Shown here: piece after piece, positions 17,601-24,889 of the stretch
How positions within the stretch are numbered: the first letter of the stretch is position 1
Layout of the letters: each line of letters opens with the position of its first letter
Assembly: GCF_003610375.1 (NCBI RefSeq)
Contig: NZ_RAPZ01000013.1
Span: 124,001-188,000 of the forward strand
Length of the DNA stretch: 64,000 bases
Source of the DNA: Sphingomonas sp. PP-CC-1A-547
GTDB taxonomy: Bacteria; Pseudomonadota; Alphaproteobacteria; Sphingomonadales; Sphingomonadaceae
Direction: 5' to 3'
Notes under the pieces: model-generated
The model's input: only the letters and a program-made list of their open reading frames with translations
Database searches by the model: none
Told to the model about the DNA's origin: nothing
Made by a program: the position numbers and the translations under genes

Positions 17601-17710
17601 TAGACCGAGACCGACTTGGTTGGCGCCGCCGTCTTTGCAGCCACGGTCTTTGCAACGGACGGGCTGGCGACAAGAAGCGCCGTTCCGCAGAGCAGCCATT
17701 TCGCAACCAT
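14681..17710 (-). CDS. Secreted double right-handed beta-helix protein (GH55/pectate lyase 3-like) fused to an SMP-30/NHL-type propeller
   Basis: A 1009-residue exported protein (signal WLLCGTALLVASPSVAKTVA). Two copies of the pectate-lyase-3 entry motif are visible: GVGDGRVDDSAAIQQAIDAA with FLPSGRYRITRTIFI near residue 50, and LGVKGDDTTDDTAALQRAID with LYLPVGRYRVTDTLKLRP near 400. This tandem arrangement is known from GH55 exo-beta-1,3-glucanases. After ~residue 725 a different domain begins (VEKLADGFYSIAGGAVDAQG...LYFIDRRFQRIHGW) with repeated strands like an SMP-30 or NHL propeller, ending LFILAHHALYSIGL. Catalytic residues could not be assigned. It lies next to uronate genes, so a polysaccharide lyase or hydrolase role is inferred; the substrate is unknown. 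Confidence 0.75.
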   Translation of the reverse strand: MVAKWLLCGTALLVASPSVAKTVAAKTAAPTKSVSVYLSQPDDPRAITVKGVGDGRVDDSAAIQQAIDAAAAGGHGGVVFLPSGRYRITRTIFIRSAVRVFGVGATRPEIVLADNSAGFGSGVAAMVSFTGEDQYRVGKAPVPPRTSVPFDPAIFDATSSTFYSTLSNVDFRIGDGNAGAVAVRFRVAQHGYLRHIDFHIGSGLAGVYQAGNEFENLRFFGGRYGIMSEKTSPAWQFTLLDSEFQGQRDAAIREHEVDLTLVNVAIRDTPIGIEIDRGYSDSFWGKDVRFENVSQAGIVVSAENSVFTQIGFDNAVASNTPTFARFRDSGKTVAAAGPTYRVADFSYGLKLAGLGTIGEYATDVSIAPLSRLPARRAPAIRAMPAVREWANVRDLGVKGDDTTDDTAALQRAIDTHRVLYLPVGRYRVTDTLKLRPDSVLISLHPSLTHLYLPDETPAYMGVGGPKALLESAKGGNAIVSGLGLWTGGVNPRATALLWKAGEASMINDVKIQGGGGTVLTKGSPIGFGDPRARFDGQHPSIWVTDGGGGTFAAIWSPNTLASAGFHVSNTKTPGHVYELSAEHHYRAEIVLDNVENWEFLAPQTEQEVRDGVDAISTEIRNSRNILFANYHSYRVTRSIKPMDAAVKLYNSGDIRFRNVHVNAESGFASCDAKGCGTYLRASKFPFENTIKDMTRGQEVRELEFAKLDVPAAPATAVQTPIPATPGVEKLADGFYSIAGGAVDAQGKLYFIDRRFQRIHGWSKTEGLSIVAEAPLDAVNLAVAKSGDLLVLSSAGRDGTVYSIDPTKPADVRVIAPTPAKARRGAATVLPVNVWANGEFADRIDPTTYQYPPLADFFTGKMGEAKAQEYVSPDGSLVLPAFRVWNQGPDDHQGWRWSDTLDSYGFVTAPPGERVVLTNGSENRTYSGLVGDNGRVTDLKVVAPRGGESATRDAAGNLYVANGQVFVYRPDGSLLRRIDVPERPLQLVIGGADRRTLFILAHHALYSIGL

Positions 17711-17796
17711 CGTCCGTCTCCCGTTATCAGGACAGCAGTCCTACCGTTCGTGGAGGCCCGCTTCATCTGCGACGAAGGTCGTATTCGGAGCCCCTA

Positions 17797-17921
17797 ATCC
17801 TCCCCCGTAAGGGGGAGGTGGCTGGCACTTGCCAGACGGAGGGGGAGGTAAGGGTAACCTCTGTTCCGCGTCCGCCCCCTCCGTCGCCTATGGCGCCACC
17901 TCCCCCTGGCGGGGGAGGATA
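17797..17921. repeat. Palindromic extragenic element (TCCTCCCCC... type)
   Basis: A ~125-bp imperfect palindrome. The outer arms TCCTCCCCCGTAAGGGGGAG and the mirrored CTCCCCCTGGCGGGGGAGGA are themselves small hairpins, and inner arms GACGGAGGGGG and CCCCCTCCGTC pair across the centre. It lies between the beta-helix gene and the small LuxR gene. It resembles the element found inside glyS at 39651-39783. Confidence 0.8.
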
Positions 17922-17930
17922 AAGCGGATG

Positions 17931-18194
17931 TCAGATCGCCAGCGTCTGCGCGACGATCGCAGCCTGCGTCCGGTTGCGGACGTTCAGCTTGCGCATCAGG
18001 GCGGTCATGTGGACCTTCACGGTAGCCTCGGCGATGCCGAGATCGAACGCGATCTGCTTGTTGAGCAAACCCGAATGCACGCCGCGAAGGACCCTGATCT
18101 GCGTCGGCGTCAGGCGCGGCGACGCGGCGCACGTCGCGGCAGTGGTCGCGGCCGAAGGTTGGTGCGTATCGTATCCAGGCCGTTCCATGGTCAT
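17931..18194 (-). CDS. Stand-alone LuxR/NarL-type DNA-binding domain protein
   Basis: Only 87 residues. After a short N-terminal tail the whole sequence is a LuxR_C helix-turn-helix: LTPTQIRVLRGVHSGLLNKQ, then IAFDLGIAEATVKVHMTALM with the recognition helix, then RKLNVRNRTQAAIVAQ. Response regulators of the NarL class carry this after a ~120-residue receiver, and no receiver is present here in any frame upstream. It is either a short regulator of its own (as in GerE) or the surviving end of a broken gene. GGGAGG lies upstream of both ATG 18194 and ATG 18188; the second has better spacing. It lies between the beta-helix gene and the GntP/FadR pair, so it may act on the carbohydrate genes. Confidence 0.78.
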   Translation of the reverse strand: MTMERPGYDTHQPSAATTAATCAASPRLTPTQIRVLRGVHSGLLNKQIAFDLGIAEATVKVHMTALMRKLNVRNRTQAAIVAQTLAI

Positions 18195-18362
18195 CCCTCC
18201 CTGTGCGCCGGCCGAAGTCGTAGCGGCCGATGGGTGGCCGAGACGCGGTGGCTGTCGCTGTTGATCCAGTGATCCGTTACGCGGATTCGGTTGGACAGGT
18301 TTTGACTATGGGCCGTGCGATCGGACGCAATCAAGCCTTTTTTGTTGTCAGATCGCAAAGAC

Positions 18363-18373
18363 CTGTCGTACAG
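18363..18373. promoter_or_regulatory. Candidate FadR/GntR-type operator upstream of gntP
   Basis: CTGTCGTACAG is a perfect inverted repeat with a three-base centre, close to the FadR-subfamily pattern TNGTNNNACNA. It lies about 100 bp upstream of the GntP gene, whose neighbour encodes a FadR-type regulator. A link is reasonable but unproven. Confidence 0.35.
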
Positions 18374-18473
18374 ATATGCCATCATATCGGCAGGCGAAGG
18401 CGCCGTCGATCAACGGGAGGGGCGTGATGTCACGAGCACTGGACGATCGCGCGCGACTGCGATCTGTACGCCG

Positions 18474-19820
18474 ATGATCAGCCCCGACATGCGACTCGTG
18501 ATCGCTGCACTCACGGGTATATTGCTTGCCGTCCTGATGATCGTTCGCGGTCGACTCCACCCCTTTATCGGCCTGTTGTGCGGCGCGTTCACCGTCGGCC
18601 TGCTCGCCGGCCTTCCCCTCCCCGACGTCGCCAAGGCGGTGCAGAAGGGGGTAGGCGACATCATCGGCGGCACGGGGCTGGTCGTCGCACTCGGCCTGTC
18701 GCTCGGCGCGATGCTGCATCTGTCGGGCGCGGCGGCGTCGCTTGCAAAGGGCGCGTTGCAGCTGACCGGCAAGCAAGCGGCACCATGGGCGACGCTGGGC
18801 ATCGCGATCATCGTCGGGCTTCCGCTGTTCTTCGAGACCGGCCTCGTCCTGTTGCTGCCGATCGTCGTCGCAGCCGCCGAGGAGATGACCGGCAAGGACG
18901 GTGCGGAACGCGATGCAGCTAAGTTGAGGCTGATCATGCCGGCGCTGGCAGGGCTCGGCGTGGTCCATGCACTCGTCCCGCCTCACCCCGGCCCCCTGCT
19001 CGCGGTCGAGGCATTGGGCGCCAACCTTGGCAAGACGATGCTGTACGGCATCGCGATCGCCATTCCGACGGCGATCATCTCCGGGCCGCTGCTCGCGAAG
19101 TTCACCACGCGCGGCGTGCGGCTGGAAGCGCCGGTATTGCACGATCCGGGGCTCGGCATCGCCCCGCCGCCGCGGCTGTGGTCGCTGTTGATCGTGCTCC
19201 TGCCGGTGCTGATGATCGCGACCGGCGAGCTGGGCCAAATGATCCCGGGTATGAAAGGAACCGCATGGCTCGTCGCCGCGAGCAACCCTGTCGTCGCGTT
19301 GCTGCTGACAAACCTCATCGCGCTCCCGCTGCTGTTCGGCCGGCGGCTTCGTGAGGCTGCGATCCAGAATGCGGTGTGGCACGAGACGATGGGCGCGGCG
19401 GGCGCGATCCTGCTGGCGATCGGCGCGGGCGGCGCATTGAAGCAGGTGCTGGTGACCGCAGGCCTGTCCGACCTGCTCGCGCGCACCGTACTGATGTATT
19501 CGATCTCGCCGCTGTTGCTCGGCTGGCTGGTCGCGGTCGGCATCCGCCTCGCGGCTGGCTCCGCGACGGTCGCGACGATCACTGCGGTCGGCATTATGCC
19601 AGGCGTCGTCGCAAGCTCGGGCGTGTCCCCCGAACTCGTCGTGCTCGCGATCGGCGCGGGCTCGGTGTTCTTCAGTCACGTCAACGATCCCGGCTTCTGG
19701 CTCGTCAAGAGCTATGTCGGCACCAGCACCGCGGACACGTTCCGCACCTGGTCGATGCTGGAGACGTCGATCTCGGTAGTCGGCCTCGCGTTCGTCCTGG
19801 CGCTCAGCCATGTCGTCTGA
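18474..19820 (+). CDS. gntP: GntP-family gluconate/sugar-acid:H+ symporter
   Basis: A 448-residue protein with about 12-14 hydrophobic helices. It shows the GntP family signatures FIGLLCGAFTVGLLAGLPLP near the start, GLPLFFETGLVLLLPIVVAA in the first half, and VPPHPGPLLAVEALGANLGK (the PPHPGP block). Near the C-terminus is AGSVFFSHVNDPGFWLVKSY. Members take up gluconate and related aldonates or ketogluconates with protons. ATG 18474 was chosen because the frame open from 18315 would add a charged, non-membrane lead. The 3' end overlaps the regulator gene by eleven bases, so the two are one transcription unit. The sugar acid cannot be fixed from sequence; the locus points to aldonate or uronate-derived acids. 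Confidence 0.88.
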   Translation: MISPDMRLVIAALTGILLAVLMIVRGRLHPFIGLLCGAFTVGLLAGLPLPDVAKAVQKGVGDIIGGTGLVVALGLSLGAMLHLSGAAASLAKGALQLTGKQAAPWATLGIAIIVGLPLFFETGLVLLLPIVVAAAEEMTGKDGAERDAAKLRLIMPALAGLGVVHALVPPHPGPLLAVEALGANLGKTMLYGIAIAIPTAIISGPLLAKFTTRGVRLEAPVLHDPGLGIAPPPRLWSLLIVLLPVLMIATGELGQMIPGMKGTAWLVAASNPVVALLLTNLIALPLLFGRRLREAAIQNAVWHETMGAAGAILLAIGAGGALKQVLVTAGLSDLLARTVLMYSISPLLLGWLVAVGIRLAAGSATVATITAVGIMPGVVASSGVSPELVVLAIGAGSVFFSHVNDPGFWLVKSYVGTSTADTFRTWSMLETSISVVGLAFVLALSHVV

Positions 19821-20541
19821 GACTCCGAGCGACCCGCCGCCGATCGTTCCGGACAAGCCCGCCGCAAGCGGCTTAAGGCTGGCGGATCGCGCCTATACCG
19901 CGATCGTCCAGATCATCCTCGACGAGCATCTCGCGGTCGGCGACCGGCTTCCGGCCGAGGACAAGCTGGCGACGATGTTCGGCATGTCCCGCACGATCGT
20001 CCGCGAGGCGCTGGCGAGGCTCGCGTCCGACGGCATCACACAGGCGCGGCGCGGTGCGGGATCCTACGTCAAGCGGCGCCCGTCGGAGCGGCTCGGGTCG
20101 CACATGCCGATGGCCGACATCGCGGCGACGCTCGGCACCTACGAAGTGCGCTTCGTACTGGAAGCGGAGGCGGCGCGGCTCGCGGCACAACGCCGGTCGC
20201 ACCACCAGATGGACGCGATCGAACACGCGTTGGAGGCATTGCGCACCGCGTTGCTGTCGAACGCGCCGGCGCATGACGAGGACTGGGTGCTGCACCGCGC
20301 GATCGCCGAGGCGACCGCCAACGCCGCGTTCCTGCCGGTCTTCGATCACCTCCAGGATGCGGTGATGCGGATCCTCCGCGCCGGGGTCGACATCTCGCGG
20401 TCGCGTGCGCCGGAAGTGATCAAGGCGATGATGGACGAGCACGACGCGATCGTCGAAGCCATCCGCGCGCAGGATGCGGACGGCGCGGCGCTGGCGATGC
20501 GCTGGCATCTCTCGCAAGGCCGCAAGCGCCTGATGCCCTGA
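19810..20541 (+). CDS. FadR-subfamily GntR transcriptional regulator
   Basis: A 243-residue regulator. The N-terminal winged helix reads RAYTAIVQIILDEHLAVGDR, then LPAEDKLATMFGMSRTIVRE, then ALARLASDGITQARRGAGSY, the classic GntR signature. The C-terminal FCD ligand domain (residues ~90-235) includes DWVLHRAIAEATANAAFLPV and the metal/ligand region ending MMDEHDAIVEAIRAQDADGA followed by a conserved His in RWHLSQGRK. FadR-type members with FCD domains often sense uronates, gluconate or other sugar acids. It is coupled to gntP by overlap and lies just before a TonB receptor, so it probably controls this pair and perhaps the neighbouring uronate operons. Confidence 0.88.
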   Translation: MSSETPSDPPPIVPDKPAASGLRLADRAYTAIVQIILDEHLAVGDRLPAEDKLATMFGMSRTIVREALARLASDGITQARRGAGSYVKRRPSERLGSHMPMADIAATLGTYEVRFVLEAEAARLAAQRRSHHQMDAIEHALEALRTALLSNAPAHDEDWVLHRAIAEATANAAFLPVFDHLQDAVMRILRAGVDISRSRAPEVIKAMMDEHDAIVEAIRAQDADGAALAMRWHLSQGRKRLMP

Positions 20542-20589
20542 CGCATCAGGCTTCGGCTCACGCGCCGCGCCTGCGACCATGGTCGTAGA

Positions 20590-20603
20590 TGATACCGCGC
20601 TCA
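20590..20603. promoter_or_regulatory. Weak LacI/XylR-like operator upstream of the TonB receptor
   Basis: TGATACCGCGCTCA agrees with the pattern TGNTANCGNTANCA at eight of ten fixed bases; the right half-site is poor. It lies 82 bp before the receptor start. It is reported because a better match occurs at 31251-31264 in the same locus. Confidence 0.2.
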
Positions 20604-20684
20604 GTATATCGTAGAGAACGACAAGAATGACACGTGGCCAAGCCGGACCACGGCACGCGCTACGTGCGACAAGGGGATGGACGG

Positions 20685-23600
20685 ATGAACAAGGTTACGC
20701 GCAGTCGACGGTCAGTCGGATCTTTCAATGTTAACGCAACCAGCATGATCGTGCTGGCCACCGCGTTGCTCTGCGCCCCTGCCGCAGCCCAGACAATTGC
20801 CCCGCCGTCCGACCTGCCCGCTTCGACTCAATCGGCCGATCCGGCAGCGCCGCCTCAGACGCTGACCCCGCAGACCGCTGCAGAAGAGCAGGCCGCGCCG
20901 GACAAGGACATCGTCGTCACAGGGTCGCGCATCGTCTCGAGCGGCTACAACGCACCGACGCCGACAACCGTGATCGGCGAGGACCAGATCCTCAAGAACG
21001 CACAGCCCAATATCTTCAACGCGGTCGCGCAGCTGCCGTCGCTGCAGGGTTCGACCGGCGCCTCCACCGGCACGTTCAGCACGTCCAGCGGTACGCAAGG
21101 ACTGAGCTCCTTCTCACTCCGCGGCCTCGGCCCGATCCGTACGCTGACCCTTCTCGACGGCCAGCGCGTCGTCGGCGCCAACGTCTCCGGCGTACCCGAC
21201 ATCAGCATGTTCCCGCAGTTGCTGGTCAAGCGCGTCGACGTCGTCACCGGCGGCGCATCCGCCTCCTACGGCTCGGACGCGGTGGGCGGCGTGGTCAACT
21301 TCATCACCGACACGCGCTTCAAGGGCTTCAAGGCGAACGTCCAGGGCGGCATCACCAATTACGGCGACGACAAGCAAGGCCTGGTCCAGGCCGCGTTCGG
21401 CACCGCGCTGTTCGGCGACAAGCTGCACCTGATCGTCAGCGGCGAATATGACGACGAGGACGGCGTCGGCCCGGGCGATTTCGGCACCGACCTCGCCAAG
21501 GGTCGCGACTGGTACCGAGCCACTACGCTCGTCAACACCGGACAAACGAACAACGGCCTGCCGCAGTTCAACTACCGCGACTATGCCCAGCCTTATCAAT
21601 ATGCGCGCTTCGGCCTGATCAACAACGGCCCGTTACAGGGCATCGCGTTCGACCAGAACGGCGCGCCGTATAATTTCAACTATGGCTCGAACGGTCGTCC
21701 GACCGGCACCGGCGGCGTCACAAACTGCTTCCCCGCCAACAGCTTCTGCGTCGGCGGCGACCTGTCGGGCGCGCCGGGCTCGGGCGCATCGCTCAAATCC
21801 TCGCTTGAACGGCTCAACGGCTTCGGGCGGATCGGCTTCGACTTTGCCGAGAACAACGAGGCCTATGTCACCGTCAACGTCGCGCAGGTGAAGACCAGCA
21901 ACCAGCCGAGCCCGGGGTACAACCGCCCTAACCTGACCGTGCAGTGCGCCAACCCCTTCCTGCCGCAGCTGGTGCGGGATCGTTGTGCGACGGCGATAAA
22001 TCCCGCTACCGGGACTCCAGGGATCACGCAGTTCAACTTCGGTACCAGCAACGGCAACTTCCCCGATCCGCTGGTCCAGACGGACCGGCGCCAATACCGT
22101 TTCGTCGGCGGTCTCAAGGGCAAATTCGAGATCGGCAGCACGCCCTGGACCTACGATGCGTATTACGAGCACGGCATCACAAAGGCGGCGATCGACGTCG
22201 ACAATACCGTGTTGCAGCCCCGCTATGTCGCGGCGACCAACGCGATCACGCTGAACGGCGCGATTGTCTGCGCCGATCCTGCCGCACGCGCCGCCGGGTG
22301 CCAGCCTATCAACATCTTCGGCGGTGCGGTGCCGTCGGCATCGGCGCTTGCCTACGTCACGCCTGCCAATGGGCCGCTCCAGCGCACCAAGCTGACGCAG
22401 GACGTCGCCAGCCTCAACTTCTCCGGCGAGCCGCTCAACCTGTGGGCCGGGCCGTTGGCGGTTGCCTTCGGTGGCGAGTATCGTCGCGAATTCTACCGCG
22501 TCCACGGCGATCCCTATGGTGCGGGCGTAACCGCACTCAGCCCCAACAGCACCGCCTATCCCGCCGATCCGCTGTTGAATTCCGCGCTGGGCAGTAACTG
22601 GGCAGCCGGCAACTACAAGAACGGCCGCGGCAAGTACGAGGTGTATGAGGGGTTCCTCGAACTCAACTTGCCCTTGTTCAACAGCGAAGCCATCGGTCGT
22701 GCCAACCTGAACGGCGCCGGTCGCGTGACGCACTACTCAACGTCGGGCACGGTCTGGGCGTGGAAGGCCGGCGGCACTTGGGATACGCCGTTGGACGGTA
22801 TCCGGTTGCGCGCCGTCACGTCGCGCGACGTCCGCGCGCCGAACCTGTCCGAACTGTTTGCCGCACCGACCGTCACTACGCTGCCGAACTTTACCAATCC
22901 CTTTTCCGGTAGCGGCGTGCAGGCGTTCCAGAACACCGTCGGCAACCCTGCTCTGAAGCCGGAAATCGCGCGCAATACCGAGGTCGGTATCGTCCTGTCG
23001 AACCCGTCATGGGCACCGGGTCTCGGTCTGTCGTTCGACTATTACAAGATCAAGCTAGACGGCGTCGTCTCGACACTGTCGCCAGACCAGATCGTCCGCT
23101 TCTGCTTCGAGGGCAATCAGGCGTTCTGCGGCGGCTTCGTGCTGAACAGCCCGACCCAGGGCGGCAATTTCATCAACGTCCAGCCGTTCAATCTGGCATC
23201 GTGGAAGACCAGCGGGTTCGACATCGAGGCGAGCTATCAGTGGAAGAAGCCACTCGGCATTCCTGGCAACTTCACGCTCCGCGTGCTGGGTACGCATGTG
23301 AAGGAGTTCCTCGTCGACGCCGGGATCGCCGGCGTTGACGTCGTCGACCAGGCCGGAGCCAACAACGGCGCGACGCCGGACTGGAAGTGGCTGGCGACGC
23401 AGAGCTACGACAACGACGTCTTCAGCCTCAACCTGCAGGAGCGCTGGTTCTCGGACGGCGTGTTCGGCAATCAATATGTCGTCTGCACCACCGCTTGCCC
23501 GGTCTCGACCGCCAACCACCCGACCATCGACTATAACAAGATGAAGGGTGCCTTCTACATTGACCTCGGCGGTTCGGTGAACCTGACCAAGCAGGTCAGT

Positions 23601-23738
23601 ATGTTCTTCAAGGTCGACAATCTGTTCGATCACGACCCAGAGCCCGCGCCGCAGACCAACACCGGCCTCGACGTGAACCCGGCACTGTACGACACGCTTG
23701 GCCGCTTCTACCGCCTGGGCGTCCGCGCCCGGTTCTGA
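20685..23738 (+). CDS. Large TonB-dependent receptor, probable oligosaccharide uptake
   Basis: A 1017-residue outer-membrane transporter of the large class typical for sphingomonad and Caulobacter carbohydrate loci. The signal peptide is MIVLATALLCAPAAAQT (after MNKVTRSRR). The TonB-box-like DKDIVVTGSRIVSSGY is followed by a plug (FNAVAQLPSLQGSTGAST, SSFSLRGLGPIRTLTLLDGQ, GGASASYGSDAVGGVVNFIT) and a long barrel ending YDTLGRFYRLGVRARF with a terminal Phe. ATG 20685 is preceded by AAGGGG; the earlier frame start at 20634 would bury the signal peptide. Its place beside the glucuronate and xylan genes suggests that it imports glucurono-xylo-oligosaccharides or similar. The substrate is inferred. 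Confidence 0.85.
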   Translation: MNKVTRSRRSVGSFNVNATSMIVLATALLCAPAAAQTIAPPSDLPASTQSADPAAPPQTLTPQTAAEEQAAPDKDIVVTGSRIVSSGYNAPTPTTVIGEDQILKNAQPNIFNAVAQLPSLQGSTGASTGTFSTSSGTQGLSSFSLRGLGPIRTLTLLDGQRVVGANVSGVPDISMFPQLLVKRVDVVTGGASASYGSDAVGGVVNFITDTRFKGFKANVQGGITNYGDDKQGLVQAAFGTALFGDKLHLIVSGEYDDEDGVGPGDFGTDLAKGRDWYRATTLVNTGQTNNGLPQFNYRDYAQPYQYARFGLINNGPLQGIAFDQNGAPYNFNYGSNGRPTGTGGVTNCFPANSFCVGGDLSGAPGSGASLKSSLERLNGFGRIGFDFAENNEAYVTVNVAQVKTSNQPSPGYNRPNLTVQCANPFLPQLVRDRCATAINPATGTPGITQFNFGTSNGNFPDPLVQTDRRQYRFVGGLKGKFEIGSTPWTYDAYYEHGITKAAIDVDNTVLQPRYVAATNAITLNGAIVCADPAARAAGCQPINIFGGAVPSASALAYVTPANGPLQRTKLTQDVASLNFSGEPLNLWAGPLAVAFGGEYRREFYRVHGDPYGAGVTALSPNSTAYPADPLLNSALGSNWAAGNYKNGRGKYEVYEGFLELNLPLFNSEAIGRANLNGAGRVTHYSTSGTVWAWKAGGTWDTPLDGIRLRAVTSRDVRAPNLSELFAAPTVTTLPNFTNPFSGSGVQAFQNTVGNPALKPEIARNTEVGIVLSNPSWAPGLGLSFDYYKIKLDGVVSTLSPDQIVRFCFEGNQAFCGGFVLNSPTQGGNFINVQPFNLASWKTSGFDIEASYQWKKPLGIPGNFTLRVLGTHVKEFLVDAGIAGVDVVDQAGANNGATPDWKWLATQSYDNDVFSLNLQERWFSDGVFGNQYVVCTTACPVSTANHPTIDYNKMKGAFYIDLGGSVNLTKQVSMFFKVDNLFDHDPEPAPQTNTGLDVNPALYDTLGRFYRLGVRARF

Positions 23739-23747
23739 TCGACCTGT

Positions 23748-23771
23748 CCCCGGTAGCGGTTGCTATCGGGG
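23748..23771. terminator. Hairpin after the TonB receptor
   Basis: CCCCGGTAGC (23748-23757) pairs with GCTATCGGGG (23762-23771) through a four-base loop with one G-T wobble. It begins ten bases after the receptor stop and lies before a converging gene. No T-run, so termination is plausible but not certain. Confidence 0.5.
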
Positions 23772-23833
23772 AGCGTCCCAAGACCGTGCCAACGTGACCG
23801 ATGGGCAAACGACCCGTGTCGAACGAAGACGGA

Positions 23834-24889
23834 TCAGCCCTCGCTTTGCCAACCCGCACGGAGCGGCAGGCGCAGGACGCGGTCGTTCGCGGTCATGAAC
23901 AACGCCCGCCCCCGTTCCCCGAACGCGCAGTTGGCGATCGGCGCGCCGGTCGTCACCAGCGCGAGCGGCTCCGCATCGGGCGTCATGAACATCATCCCGC
24001 CGGGCAGCGAACACACCAGCGTTCCGTCCCGCGCGACCTTCATGCCGTCGGGCAACCCCGCCCCGCCCCGCGCCTTCATCGCCGTGGCATCAAGCAGCAC
24101 CCGGGCATTGCGCACGCCCTTCGTATCGAGGTCGTAGACCATGATCCGTGGCGCGGTTTCGTCCGACACCGAAACGTAGAGCCGCGTTTCGTCCGGGGAC
24201 AGCGCGATGCCGTTCGGTCGCGTCAGGCCTCCCTCCAGCAGTTCGATCACGCCACCGGGGCGTAGCCGATAGACGCCGTTCACCGACATTTCCTTCAGCG
24301 GCGACGTATCGCCTTCGGTCATGCCGTAGGGCGGATCGGTGAAGTAGATCGTTCCATCGCGCGCGACATGCATGTCGTTCGGGCTGTTGAACCGCTTTCC
24401 CTGATACCGGTCGACCACCACCTCGCGCCGTCGCGTGACCAAATCCACGCGATCGATCGAGCGCCCACCACTGTTCGCGATCAACAACCGGCCCGTACGG
24501 TCGAGCGCAAGTCCGTTCGCGCCCGGTTCGCGGATGAGCTTCGGATCGGTGCCTCCTGCCCCCGACGGAGCGAGGAACGGCACGGCCGGTCCACCCTTGC
24601 GCCAGCGACGGACGATATTGGCAGGAGGATCGGAGAACAGCAGATACTGCCCAGCCTCCACCCATACTGGCCCTTCCGCCCAGCGAATGCCGGTCGCGAT
24701 CGTCTCGACTTGCGTGCCGGGCGCGACCATCCGGTCGAACGCGGGCGACAGACGCTGGATACGGGGCTCGGCGACGTGGCCAGCACCAAAAGCAGGCGCG
24801 GCGACCATCGCCACCGCCCCGCAAAGAATGTCGCGACGTCCCGGCTGGAACGCTTCCTTCGCGGAACGCTCAAGGCCGAGCTGCTTCAT
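23834..24889 (-). CDS. SMP-30/gluconolactonase-family lactonase, Tat-exported
   Basis: 351 residues. The N-terminus has a twin-arginine signal (GRRDILCGAVAMVAAPAFG). The six-bladed propeller of the SMP-30/gluconolaconase family follows: TGIRWAEGPVWVEAGQYLLF (metal-ligand Glu), REPGANGLALDRTGRLLIAN, RFNSPNDMHVARDGTIYFTD (conserved Asn), LTRPNGIALSPDETRLYVSV (conserved Asn/Asp). Such enzymes open sugar-acid lactones. As the last gene of the uronate operon, coupled to uxaC by an ATGA overlap, it may hydrolyse glucurono- or aldonolactones in the periplasm before uptake. The precise substrate is unknown. Confidence 0.83.
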   Translation of the reverse strand: MKQLGLERSAKEAFQPGRRDILCGAVAMVAAPAFGAGHVAEPRIQRLSPAFDRMVAPGTQVETIATGIRWAEGPVWVEAGQYLLFSDPPANIVRRWRKGGPAVPFLAPSGAGGTDPKLIREPGANGLALDRTGRLLIANSGGRSIDRVDLVTRRREVVVDRYQGKRFNSPNDMHVARDGTIYFTDPPYGMTEGDTSPLKEMSVNGVYRLRPGGVIELLEGGLTRPNGIALSPDETRLYVSVSDETAPRIMVYDLDTKGVRNARVLLDATAMKARGGAGLPDGMKVARDGTLVCSLPGGMMFMTPDAEPLALVTTGAPIANCAFGERGRALFMTANDRVLRLPLRAGWQSEG

